Made by a program: the position numbers and the translations under genes | The notes under the pieces: model-generated | What the model was told of the DNA's origin: nothing | Seen by the model: the letters and a program-made list of their open reading frames with translations, nothing else | The model's database searches: none | Source: Pseudomonadota bacterium | Lineage (GTDB): Bacteria > Pseudomonadota > Gammaproteobacteria > Steroidobacterales > Steroidobacteraceae | DNA: 64,000 nt | NCBI GenBank assembly: GCA_016720075.1 | Contig: JADJXW010000001.1 | Span: 124,001 to 188,000, forward strand | Direction of reading: 5' to 3' | In this document: positions 18,491 to 26,689 of the stretch, one piece after another | How the letters are laid out: every line of letters starts with the position of its first letter | Position numbering within the stretch: the first letter of the stretch is position 1

Positions 18491-21267
18491 TCAGTGCGCC
18501 TCGTCCCAGTTCCTGCCGGTGCCGATATCCACTTTCAGCGGCACTGTAAGCGCTTCCGCGGCGATCATTTCCGCGCGCAGCATCGTGCGCACTTCTTCGA
18601 TCGCGGCTTCGGCCACTTCGAGCACGAGTTCGTCATGCACCTGCATGATCAGTTTCGCCGGCAGCGCGCGCGACACGCACTGCGCCTGCACGCGCAGCAT
18701 CGCCAGCTTGATGATGTCCGCGGCGGTGCCCTGCATGGGCGCGTTGATGGCGCTGCGTTCGGCGTATTGCTGCAGCTGCCGGTTGCGCGAGCGGATCTCG
18801 GGCAGATACAGACGGCGGCCGCGCACGGTTTCGACATAGCCCTGCTCGCGCGCCTGTTCGCGCGTGCGGTCCATGAAGGACTTAACACCGGGATAGCGGT
18901 CGAAATACAGGTCGACGTACTGCTGCGCCTCGCCGCGGCCGATGCCCAGCTGCTTGGCAAGTCCGAAGGCCGACATGCCGTAGATCAGTCCGAAGTTCAC
19001 CGCCTTGGCCGAGCGGCGCTCGTCGGGCGTGACGTCTTCGGGCTTCTTGCCCAGCACTTCGGCCGCGGTGGCCTGGTGCACGTCGCGATCCTCCGCGAAC
19101 GCGCGCACCAGCGCGGCATCGCCGGAAAGATGCGCCATGATGCGCAGCTCGATCTGCGAATAATCGGCGGCCACCAGCAGATTGCCCGGCGGCGCGATGA
19201 AGGCTTGGCGGATGCGCCGGCCTTCCGGCGTGCGGATCGGGATGTTCTGCAGGTTCGGATCCATCGACGACAGGCGGCCCGTGGCGGCCACGGCCTGGTG
19301 GTAGCTGGTGTGCACGCGGCCGGTGGTCGGATCGATCTGCTCGGGCAGCTTGTCGGTGTAGGTGGACTTCAGCTTTGCAAGGCCGCGGTATTCCAGGATC
19401 AGCCGCGGCAGATCGTAGTCGCCGGCCAGCTCCTCGAGCACATCCTCCGCGGTGGAAGGCTGGCCCGTGGGCGTCTTGCGGATGACGGGCAGCTGCATCT
19501 TCTCGAACAGGATCTGCTGCAGCTGCTTGGGGGAATCCAGGTTGAACTCGCCGCCGGCCGCGGCGTGCGCCAGCCCCTGCAGTTCGCGGATGCGAAGGCC
19601 CAGTTCGCCGCTCTGCTTGCGCAGCAGCGCGGCGTCGAGCAGCACGCCATGGTGCTCCATCTCGAGCAGCACCTTCGACAGCGGCTGCTCCATGTCTTCA
19701 TACAGCGCGCGCAGTTTCGGCTCGGCCACCAATCGCGGCCACAGCGCCTCGTGCATGCGCAGCGTCACGTCGGCGTCTTCGGCGGCGTAGGTCGTGGCGT
19801 TTTCCACCGGCACCTGGTCGAAGCCGATCTGCTTGGCGCCCTTGCCGGCAACGTCCTCGTACTTGATGGTGTCGATGCCCAGGTAGTGCTTCGCCACCGA
19901 ATCCATGTCGTGGCGCGTGGCCACGCTGTCGAGCACGAAGGATTCCAGCATCGAGTCGTGGCGCATGCCGGCGAGCGTTATGCCGTGGTTGCGCAGCACG
20001 TGCGCGTCGTATTTCAGGTGATGGCCGAGCTTGGCGTGGTGCTCGCTCTCCAGCCAGGGCTTGAGCAGCGCCAGCGTGGCGTCGAGGTCGAGCTGATCGG
20101 GCGCGCCGGCATAGCGATGCGCCAGCGGCAGGTAGGCCGCCTTGCCGGCCTCCACGCAGAAGCTCATGCCGACGATGCGGGCGATGCTGTAGTCGAGGCT
20201 GGTGGTCTCGGTGTCGAAGGCCGTGAGCGCGGCCTTGTCGATCAGTTCCATCCAGCGCTGCAGCGCCTCGGGGGTGGTGATGGATTCGTAGTCGCGCGGC
20301 AGCGCGGGGGCGGCCGGGGCGGGCGGTTCACCGGCGGATGCGGATGCCGCGCTGCTGCCGCTGTCGAGCCGGCGGTGCCTGCGCCTGGTGTGGCCGCCGG
20401 GCTTGCCGCGCCGCCGTCGCTGCCTTCCAGCGCCTTCAGCAGCCCGCGGAATTCCATCCGCATGTACAGCTCGCGCAGCTTCGCGACGTCGGCCGGCTGC
20501 CGCGTGGCGGCGGCCAGGTCCGGTGGCAGGTCCAGGTCCACGCGGATGGTGGCGAGCTGGCGCGACAGCGCCAGCGTCTCGAGGCCCGCACGCAGGTTCT
20601 CGCCCACTTTGCCGCTGATCTCGGCCGCGTGCGCAATGATGTCGTCCAGCGTCGGCCACGTGGCCAGCCACTTGGCGGCCGTCTTCGGGCCCACCTTGTC
20701 GATGCCGGGGATGTTGTCGGAGCTGTCACCGATCAGCGCCAGGTAATCGATGATCTGCTCGGGCCACACGTCGAACTTGGCCTTCACGCCATCGCGGTCC
20801 ATCCGCGTGTTGCTCATGGTGTTGATCAGCGTGATGCGATCGTTCACCAGCTGCGCCATGTCCTTGTCGCCGGTGGAAATCACCACGCTCTCGCCGCGCG
20901 CTGCCGCGCGGCAGGCCAGCGTGCCGATCACATCGTCGGCTTCCACGCCCGGGATGCGCAGCATCGGCAGCCCCAGCGCGCTCACCGCCGCCAGCAGCGG
21001 TTCGATCTGCGAGCGCAGGTCGTCGGGCATCGGCGGGCGATGCGCCTTGTACTCGGCGAAAAGATCATCGCGGAAGGTCTTGCCCGGTGCGTCGAACACC
21101 ACGACGATGTTGCTCTCGGCCTGCTCGCGCAGGAACTTCTGCAGCATGTTCAGCACGCCGAACACGGCGCCGGTGGGTTCGCCGCGCGAGTTGTTCAGCG
21201 GCGGCAGCGCGTGGAAGGCCCGATAGAGATAGGACGAGCCGTCGACGAGGATCAGCGGCGCGGCCAT
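18491..21267 (-). CDS. polA: DNA polymerase I, with one internal frame slip
   Basis: DNA polymerase I fills gaps and removes RNA primers. All three domains are present over about 925 residues: the 5' nuclease (LILVDGSSYLYRAFHALPP, GVEADDVIGTLA, GDSSDNIPGIDKVG), the 3'-5' exonuclease (FDTETTSLD) and the polymerase (ATGRLSSMDPNLQNIPIRT, DYSQIELRIMAHLS, MQVHDELVLEV). The frame changes near 20350, inside the Ala/Pro-rich linker between the 5' nuclease and the Klenow-like part. As polA is rarely split in bacteria, an assembly error is more likely than a real break. ATG 21267 overlaps the lptM stop as TAATG. A terminator follows the stop. Confidence 0.93.
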
Positions 21268-21501
21268 TAACGGGCGGGCGCGGTGGTGGTGTTCCGGCGC
21301 TGCTCGTCTTCGGCTTCGGTGGTCGATGCGGCCGTCGCCAGGGGGTGTTGCCGGCATTGCCGGAACGGGCGCCGGCGTGATGGTGACGTTGCGGCTTTCT
21401 TCAGGCAGGTACAGCGCGCCACGCTGGCCACAGCTGGCCAGCAGGCCGCAGGCAACAATCATCGACAGTCCGATCCGGGCGTGCATTTTCATCTCGTTCA
21501 T
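21267..21501 (-). CDS. lptM: LptM (YifL)-like outer-membrane lipoprotein, probable frame slip
   Basis: A small lipoprotein of the LptM family, which helps LptD mature in the LPS translocon. After a signal peptide the lipobox LLASC is followed by the hallmark CGQRGALYLPEE. The first 52 residues are clear. Near 21340, at a run of five C (minus strand), the frame should change so that it ends ATAASTTEAEDEQRRNTTTAPAR with TAA overlapping the polA ATG. In the written frame it would instead run straight into polA as a fusion. ATG 21501 follows a GGGGGG site and the upstream gene's stop by three bases. ATG 21492 is an alternative. Confidence 0.8.
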
Positions 21502-21504
21502 GGT

Positions 21505-21924
21505 CTAGAGCCCCCCGCTGGGCAGGATGCGCCCCTCGCGCAGGGCCAGCCAGCCGCGGGCCACGCGATAGATGGCCCAGATCCCGAGAAGGCCGTGGCC
21601 CAGCCACAGGAAGGGAATGCCGATCAGGATCCACGACAGCGGGATGAACACCAGCCGCAGGATCACGATGGCGATCAGCGCGATCCAGAAGCTGCGGATC
21701 TGCCAGCGGAAATGCGAGTCAAGCCAGGTGCCGCGCACCTGGGGCCGCCGCGCGTAGTTCATCACGACGGCAACCAGCGCCGGCAAGCTGAACACGAACT
21801 CCGCGGCAACAAGTTTGGCGCTGAACAGGCCCATCAGGATGGTCAGCGCGTGTAGTCCATAAACGATATGCGCGTAGGCGACGTGGCGCGGGTCAACGGC
21901 GACGGTGGTGGTCGTGGAATCCAT
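21505..21924 (-). CDS. Small inner-membrane protein, DUF4870-like
   Basis: A 139-residue protein with three or four membrane helices (AHIVYGLHALTILMGLFSA, FSLPALVAVVMNYA, SFWIALIAIVILRLVFIPLSW, LLGIWAIYRVARGW). The loop motif GTWLDSHFRWQIRSFW is typical of a widespread DUF4870/Tic20-like group without known activity. It sits first in an apparent unit with lptM and polA, with only three bases between its stop and the lptM ATG, so it may be co-expressed with envelope maintenance functions (inference). Confidence 0.72.
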   Translation of the reverse strand: MDSTTTTVAVDPRHVAYAHIVYGLHALTILMGLFSAKLVAAEFVFSLPALVAVVMNYARRPQVRGTWLDSHFRWQIRSFWIALIAIVILRLVFIPLSWILIGIPFLWLGHGLLGIWAIYRVARGWLALREGRILPSGGL

Positions 21925-21953
21925 GCGGCCAAGGATACCTCAACCGGCGCCCC

Positions 21954-22865
21954 TCACTTGGCCGGCAGAAACGCCTCGGCGCAGGACTTCAGCACGCCCG
22001 CCCAGGCCCGGAATTCCGCATTGCCCGTGACGAAGGGATGCGGTTCGCCGGCCTTGCGGGCAGCCAGCAGCGGCAGCTTCAGCAGCGCGCCATCGGCGAC
22101 CACATGGTTGCTCAGCGGCACATCCACGCGCGGGTCGAGGTTGATGAAGCGATCCACGGCCGCCGCATAGGTGCGAAGGCCCGCGGGATCCAGATGGCCG
22201 GCGCCATCCCCGCCCCAGTAGCCCACGAAGTGCCGCCGCGAACCATCGCGCACCTCGAAGATCGGCGAGAGCGTGCCGGGCGTGTGGCCCGGCGTGACGA
22301 CCATGCGTACCGACTGGTCGCCCAGGCGGATCACATCGCCGTCCTTCACGACCACGTCGCGATCGGGGAAGGGCGCCGGGCTGCCGCGCTGCGGCCAGGT
22401 GACCATGTGCTCCCAGTCGGCCTCGGACATCACGATGCGCGACTTGTATGTCTTCTGCAGCAGGTTCGCGCCGCCGAAGTGATCGTTGTGGCCGTGCGAG
22501 ACGATCACGTATTTCACGTCCTCGGGCTTGAGCCCGAGCTTGCGCATGCCGCCGATGATGGTGCCTTCGACGTTGTGATGGAATCCGGCGTCGATGAGGA
22601 TGATGCCTTCGCTGGTGGTGAGGGCCCAGGCCGACGTGCTGCGGTCGCCGACGAAATACAGGTTGTCGAATACGCGGGCCGGTTCCACGGCGTTCGGCGG
22701 GGCGACGGGCGCGGGTGTCGGCGCGGTGCCTTCGGACTTCGGCTGCGGGCAGAAAGCCTGGCGGATGCTGTCGTGCACTGCCGCATTGACCGGCGCCGCT
22801 GCGGCGGCGAGCGCGGGAAGGGTGACGAGGCTCGCTGTGGCGGCCAGGATGATGCGTAGTTTCAT
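21954..22865 (-). CDS. Secreted B3-like metallo-beta-lactamase-fold hydrolase
   Basis: A 303-residue exported metallo-beta-lactamase fold protein. The signal peptide (IILAATASLVTLPALAAA) is followed by a zinc site SHGHNDHFGG, which has Asn-Asp-His spacing like subclass B3 enzymes, and by TPGHTPGTLSP with the third histidine and SNHVVADG near the C-terminus. Subclass B3 includes true beta-lactamases, but many such proteins hydrolyse other substrates, so resistance should not be assumed. ATG 22865 is preceded by GGGGGTACTC, the same G-rich leader seen before the G8 genes. Single gene, divergent from the next. Confidence 0.82.
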   Translation of the reverse strand: MKLRIILAATASLVTLPALAAAAAPVNAAVHDSIRQAFCPQPKSEGTAPTPAPVAPPNAVEPARVFDNLYFVGDRSTSAWALTTSEGIILIDAGFHHNVEGTIIGGMRKLGLKPEDVKYVIVSHGHNDHFGGANLLQKTYKSRIVMSEADWEHMVTWPQRGSPAPFPDRDVVVKDGDVIRLGDQSVRMVVTPGHTPGTLSPIFEVRDGSRRHFVGYWGGDGAGHLDPAGLRTYAAAVDRFINLDPRVDVPLSNHVVADGALLKLPLLAARKAGEPHPFVTGNAEFRAWAGVLKSCAEAFLPAK

Positions 22866-22949
22866 GAGTACCCCCGGTGTTTGCTGTACGTTCTTCGGTC
22901 GCGTGCGCTGCTATTCTGCTCCGGAATCGCTGCGGGAAGGAGAGCGGGC

Positions 22950-23243
22950 ATGTTCGGGGTATTCGTCACGTTCGATCTGGGCGCGGCCTATGACGCCGAA
23001 CGGCTTTCGCACCTGGCGCAGGCGGCGGTGCCGAAGTTCACCGGCATGCCGGGCCTCGTCTCCAAGACCTTCACGCTGGATGACGCGGCCCGCCGCGCGG
23101 TCAACTTCTATGTCTGGGAAACCGAACAGGCGGCGCGAGGCTTCTTTACCGAGGCCACGCTGGCCTGGGTGACCGGTGTCTATGGCGCGCGACCAACGCT
23201 GCAGTTCGTCGCGATTGCCGCTCGCGTGGAGAACCGCGCCTGA
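22950..23243 (+). CDS. YdhR-like dimeric alpha/beta-barrel monooxygenase domain
   Basis: A 97-residue single-domain protein of the dimeric alpha-beta barrel class. FGVFVTFDLGAAYDAERL, FTGMPGLVSKTFTLDD and VNFYVWETEQAARGFF match the YdhR/antibiotic biosynthesis monooxygenase layout, in which a small cofactor-free oxygenase or isomerase forms dimers. ATG 22950 has an AAGGAGA site about nine bases upstream. Its TGA overlaps the ATG of the following DUF6152 gene, so the two are translated together. Substrate unknown. Confidence 0.72.
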   Translation: MFGVFVTFDLGAAYDAERLSHLAQAAVPKFTGMPGLVSKTFTLDDAARRAVNFYVWETEQAARGFFTEATLAWVTGVYGARPTLQFVAIAARVENRA

Positions 23244-23731
23244 TGCGCTTCGGCATGCTGAAGGGCCTGCTCGCTGTCGTGCTGATCGCCTTTGCCGGCA
23301 ATACTTCAGCGCATCACTCCCAGGGCATGTTCGTCGAAACACCGGTGTGGGTCACCGGCATCATCGTGCGCTACCGGCCCGCGGATCCCCACGCGATGAT
23401 CGAGCTGCGCGAGCCGCAGCCCGGCGGCGCCGACCGCAAGTGGATCATCGAAGGGCCGCGCCGCGGCAGGCTGGAGTTGATCCTGCAGGACAACGGCGGC
23501 ATCCGCGCCGACCAGATCCTGAAGGTCGGCGATCGCATCAGCGTGTGCGGCTTTGCGCTGCGCAAGGACTGGGACCCGAAGCGCATGTACGCCGACTGGC
23601 CGCCGGAGCAGGACCGATTCGTGCACGGACGGGTCCTGGTCATGCCCGACGGCCGGCTGCAGTCGTGGGGTCCCTACGGCGCGATCGACAACTGCGTGCG
23701 GAAGAGCGATGCCGCGCGCCTTCGTCGATGA
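23243..23731 (+). CDS. DUF6152 periplasmic protein, longer copy
   Basis: A 162-residue exported protein with signal peptide ending NTSA and the family's N-terminal HHSQGMF after cleavage. It continues with PHAMIELREPQPGGADRKW and a VGDRISVCGFALR strand. It is longer than the copy at 9259 and has two cysteines (CGFALR, DNCVRK) that could form a disulfide. It overlaps the preceding YdhR-like gene by one base. Function unknown. A second DUF6152 gene in one window suggests several roles for this fold in the organism. Confidence 0.72.
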   Translation: MRFGMLKGLLAVVLIAFAGNTSAHHSQGMFVETPVWVTGIIVRYRPADPHAMIELREPQPGGADRKWIIEGPRRGRLELILQDNGGIRADQILKVGDRISVCGFALRKDWDPKRMYADWPPEQDRFVHGRVLVMPDGRLQSWGPYGAIDNCVRKSDAARLRR

Positions 23732-23748
23732 AGTGAGGCGGGGCCTGG

Positions 23749-24468
23749 CTACGGCATGCCGGTGAAGATGCGCGCCCGATCGGCCTCGTCCAGCGCGCGC
23801 CACTGACCTGCAGGCAGATCGCCCAGCGACAGCCCGCCCACCGACGCGCGGTGCAGCGTTTCCACATGATTGCCCACCGCGGCGAACATGCGTCGCGCCT
23901 GGTGATAGCGGCCCTCGTGCAGTGTCAGCCGAGCGCGCTGCGGTTCCAGCACTTCCATCTCCGCGGGCAGCAGCGGCGTGGGCTCGTCTTCCAGGCGCAG
24001 CTTGCCACTGGCGAACATCTTCGCTTCGTCACCGCGCAGTGGACGTGCCAGCGTGGCCTCGTACACCTTGGCGATGTTGCCCTTCGGGGACTGGATGCGA
24101 TGCAGCAGCACGCCGTCGTCGGTCATCAGCAGCAGCCCGCTGGTCTCCCGATCGAGCCGGCCCACCGTCGACAGCACCGGATCGCGCAGCGCGAAGCGCG
24201 GCGGCAGCAGGTCGTAGACCAGCTGCCCCTGGTCCTTCCTGGAGCAGGTGCATCCCACCGGCTTGTGCAGCATCAGCAGCAGTCCCGGCGGCGGGTCGAG
24301 CGGTTCGCCGTCGACGCGCACGTCTTCATGCCGCGCATGCTCGTCCAGCATGTCGTCGGCATACAGCACCTCGCCGTTGGCATGGGTGATCCGCCCCTCG
24401 CGGAACATCTCGGTCACCTGCTTGCGGCTGCCATAGCCCAGGTTTGCGATCCTTCGCAGCAGCTTCAT
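23749..24468 (-). CDS. RsuA/RluF-type rRNA pseudouridine synthase
   Basis: A 239-residue RNA pseudouridine synthase. An N-terminal S4 RNA-binding domain (RRIANLGYGSRKQVTEMFREGRI) precedes the catalytic domain with the GRLDRETSGLLLMT motif, whose aspartate is the nucleophile, and the late EGRYHQARRMFAAVG typical of the RsuA/RluE/RluF branch. It converts a uridine in 16S or 23S rRNA; which one cannot be decided here. Its ATG (24468) overlaps the stop of the upstream methyltransferase gene, giving a two-gene rRNA modification operon. Confidence 0.88.
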   Translation of the reverse strand: MKLLRRIANLGYGSRKQVTEMFREGRITHANGEVLYADDMLDEHARHEDVRVDGEPLDPPPGLLLMLHKPVGCTCSRKDQGQLVYDLLPPRFALRDPVLSTVGRLDRETSGLLLMTDDGVLLHRIQSPKGNIAKVYEATLARPLRGDEAKMFASGKLRLEDEPTPLLPAEMEVLEPQRARLTLHEGRYHQARRMFAAVGNHVETLHRASVGGLSLGDLPAGQWRALDEADRARIFTGMP

Positions 24469-25529
24469 CGGCGCGCTCCACCGGCCTTCACGGCCTCGAT
24501 GATCTTGAACCCCTGCGCCTGCGTCACGATGCGCACGGTGCCGAAGCGTGCATCCAGCACCGACTCGTAGGGCAGGTGGCGGTTGGCCACCAGCCACAGC
24601 CGTCCGCCGGGATTCAGCGCTTCGGCCGCCGCCACGATGAACGCGCGGCCGATGTCCGGGCGATCCATCGAACCCTGCGCATGGAAGGGCGGATTGGTGA
24701 GGATGACGTCGTAGCGTCGCGGCAGGCTGATGGTGACGTCGTGCCACTCGAAGTTCAGCGCGGCGCGGCCGGCGAAGGACTTCATGTTGTGGCGCGCGAG
24801 ATCCAGCGCGCGACCCTCGGCTTCGTAGAGATCGAGCGATGTGATGCCGGGACAGCGTTGCAGCAGCTCCACCGACAGATAACCGAAACCGCAGCCCAGG
24901 TCCGCCGCGCTGCCCATCAGCGTGGAAGGCAGATGCGCGGCCAGCAGCGCCGAGGCCGGATCGATGCGATCCCACGCGAACACCCCGGGGCGACTGACGA
25001 AGCGACCGTCCAGGATGGGCTGCGGCGCATCCCCTTCGCGCCAGGCCGTGAGCAGCGCGGCATCGCAGGTTGCCGCATTCACGGTGGACCAGTACACGCG
25101 GCAGTGGTTCTTCGATTGCGTGCCAGTGAGTCCCGCTAGGGCCTTCAGATCGGATTCGCCGGACTTGGCGCCGTCGTCGTTCGCGACACAGGCCAGGACG
25201 GTTCCGCCCGGCGCGCAGCTCTCGACGGCGCGCGCCAGCAGCGCGCGGGCCTCCTGTCGCTGTCGTGGCGGCAGCACCAGCACCAGCGCGAAGCGCGCGG
25301 TGTCGGCTTCTTCCGCGCGACGCAGTGCCCAACCCTGCCGCAGCAGCGCATCTGCAGCGGGCTTGTAGCTCTGCTCGCAGACAAGGTCCGGGCCCGCCAC
25401 TTCGCGCAGCAGGGCGCCTGCTCGGGCGCGCAGGAACAGCGCGCCACCCGACTGCGGCAATGCCAGCTGGCCCGTCGCGAGCGGGAGCAGCAGTGTGCTG
25501 AGGACAGGGTCAACGTGGTCTGTGGACAT
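24465..25529 (-). CDS. RsmC/RlmG-family rRNA guanine-N2 methyltransferase
   Basis: A 354-residue two-domain methyltransferase of the RsmC/RlmG group, which modify guanine N2 in rRNA. The N-terminal half is a degenerate methyltransferase fold. The C-terminal half is catalytic: PGVFAWDRIDPASALL, the SAM site ADLGCGFGYLSVELL, the acidic DLYEAE, and the active-site NPPFHAQG. RsmC and RlmG cannot be separated by motif. ATG 25529 is divergent from phd-doc, and the AT-rich gap between them probably holds promoters for both. It overlaps the pseudouridine synthase gene by four bases. Confidence 0.87.
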   Translation of the reverse strand: MSTDHVDPVLSTLLLPLATGQLALPQSGGALFLRARAGALLREVAGPDLVCEQSYKPAADALLRQGWALRRAEEADTARFALVLVLPPRQRQEARALLARAVESCAPGGTVLACVANDDGAKSGESDLKALAGLTGTQSKNHCRVYWSTVNAATCDAALLTAWREGDAPQPILDGRFVSRPGVFAWDRIDPASALLAAHLPSTLMGSAADLGCGFGYLSVELLQRCPGITSLDLYEAEGRALDLARHNMKSFAGRAALNFEWHDVTISLPRRYDVILTNPPFHAQGSMDRPDIGRAFIVAAAEALNPGGRLWLVANRHLPYESVLDARFGTVRIVTQAQGFKIIEAVKAGGARR

Positions 25530-25531
25530 GA

Positions 25532-25548
25532 ATAGCTAATTTAGCTAA
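25532..25548. promoter_or_regulatory. Probable Phd operator: two TAGCTA palindromes
   Basis: In the AT-rich gap between the methyltransferase and phd, TAGCTAAT is repeated directly after one base, placing two TAGCTA palindromes nine bases apart. Phd/YefM antitoxins bind short palindromes to repress their own operon, so this is the expected place for the operator. Inference. Confidence 0.5.
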
Positions 25549-25576
25549 TATTTATGCCACTGTCCACGGAGGCGCC

Positions 25577-25807
25577 ATGAAAGTCATGCAGGCTACCGAC
25601 GCCAAGAACCGGTTTGGCGAGCTGCTCGAAGACGCGATCAGCGAACCCGTGCTCATCCAGAAGAATGGACGCGACGTGGCCGTGGTGATGTCGAAGGCCG
25701 AGTTCGACCAGCGCTTTGCCACGCTCAATGGCCGGGAGCAGGTGCAGCGCTATCACGAGGAGAGCATCGAACGCTTCGGTTCGCTCTACGAGGCGCTGAG
25801 CAAGTAG
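25577..25807 (+). CDS. phd: Phd/YefM-family antitoxin
   Basis: A 76-residue antitoxin. The N-terminal DNA-binding domain shows the family pattern MQATDAKNRFGELLEDAISEPVLIQKNGRDVAVVMSK-like strand-helix order; the C-terminal part (VQRYHEESIERFGSLYEAL) is the flexible segment that would cap the toxin. It should inhibit the Doc-like protein encoded eight bases downstream and repress the operon through the TAGCTA sites. ATG 25577 has a GGAGG site upstream. Complete and normal in length. Confidence 0.88.
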   Translation: MKVMQATDAKNRFGELLEDAISEPVLIQKNGRDVAVVMSKAEFDQRFATLNGREQVQRYHEESIERFGSLYEALSK

Positions 25808-25815
25808 CCGCTTCC

Positions 25816-26211
25816 ATGTCGGGCACCTACTACCTCGACATGCAGGACGTGCTGGGCCTGCATCGCCGGCAGCTCGAGCGATTCGGCGGCGCGCCCGGCG
25901 TTCGGGATGCGGGACTCATCGAGGCCGCGCTCGCCAGGCCACAGTCCGGCTACTACCGTGACCTCATCGAGGAAGCCGCGGCCCTGTGGGAAAGCCTGAC
26001 GATGAACCATGGTTTTCTGGATGGAAACAAGCGCGTTGGTTTTGCGGCGACGCACGTGTTTCTGCGGGTCAACGGCCTGGACATCAGTGCTTCAGCCGAC
26101 GCCACGTACGATTTCGTCATCTCGTCGCTCGAATCCGGCCAGTTCGAGAAGAACAGGCTGGAGCACTGGCTGCGCGGCAACACCAAACCGCGGGCAGTCG
26201 CTTCTGGGTAG
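25816..26211 (+). CDS. doc: Doc-type Fic-fold toxin
   Basis: A 131-residue Doc toxin. Doc proteins are kinases of the Fic fold that phosphorylate EF-Tu and halt translation. The core motif is present as NHGFLDGNKRVGFAAT, where the Doc family has H-x-F-x-(D/N)-G-N-K-R, so the catalytic histidine and the nucleotide-binding loop appear intact. The N-terminal YYLDMQDVLGLHRRQLERFGG is also typical. It forms a complete Phd-Doc module with the gene before it, and is followed by the convergent DUF2200 gene. Confidence 0.9.
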   Translation: MSGTYYLDMQDVLGLHRRQLERFGGAPGVRDAGLIEAALARPQSGYYRDLIEEAAALWESLTMNHGFLDGNKRVGFAATHVFLRVNGLDISASADATYDFVISSLESGQFEKNRLEHWLRGNTKPRAVASG

Positions 26212-26220
26212 GCACAACGC

Positions 26221-26589
26221 TCAATCCGGCTGCCGCAGAATCTTTTCCATGGCCTTGCCCTGCGCCAGTTCGTCGATCAGCTTGTCGAGCTGGCGGATCC
26301 TGCGCATCAGCGGATCGGGCACTTCCTCCACGCGCACGCCGCACACCTTGCCCTTGATCAGCTTCGCGGCCGGGTTGTATGCAGGGGATTGGTCGAAGAA
26401 GGACTCCAGGTCGCCGTCGCCCTTGACGTGCTTTCGCAATCCGGCCGCGGTGTAGCCCGTGAGCCAGCAGATGATCTGGTCCACTTCCTTGCTGGTGCGG
26501 CCCTTGCGCTCGGCCTTGTTAACCAGGGCGGAGTAGATCTTCGCGAACTGCATGCCGAAGATGCGATGCCGGGGTTCCTTTGCGTTCAT
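26221..26589 (-). CDS. DUF2200 protein
   Basis: A 122-residue cytoplasmic protein matching DUF2200. The family features are HRIFGMQFAKIYSALVNKAERKGRT-like N-terminal helix content, EVDQIICWLTGY, and the conserved FFDQSPAYNPAAKLIKG segment with VCGVRVEEV. The role is unknown; these genes are scattered through bacteria and often lie near toxin-antitoxin loci. The ATG at 26589 is chosen because the family starts here and sequence further upstream lacks similarity. It converges on doc with a ten-base gap. Confidence 0.82.
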   Translation of the reverse strand: MNAKEPRHRIFGMQFAKIYSALVNKAERKGRTSKEVDQIICWLTGYTAAGLRKHVKGDGDLESFFDQSPAYNPAAKLIKGKVCGVRVEEVPDPLMRRIRQLDKLIDELAQGKAMEKILRQPD

Positions 26590-26689
26590 CAGTGGAAAAC
26601 TACCACGCAAGACCGTGATGAACGCGTCATGTACGATTCCCCGCGTATTCCCACGGCGGAAAACCCGAATCCCCGCCAGGAGAATCCCA

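Noticed and set aside
20300..20400. polA split into separate 5' nuclease and Klenow genes
   Set aside because: The break is a single frame change in a GC-rich linker without a start site for the second part, and similar slips occur elsewhere in the window.
18494..20746. Long plus-strand open frame (750 codons) opposite polA
   Set aside because: It is the antisense shadow of a high-GC gene: rich in Arg/Gly/Ala/His, without domains, and polA is unmistakable on the other strand.
21954..22865. Calling the B3-like protein, or the MFS pump at 40787, an antibiotic resistance gene
   Set aside because: Fold and motifs fit, but substrate cannot be inferred; most environmental members are not resistance determinants.
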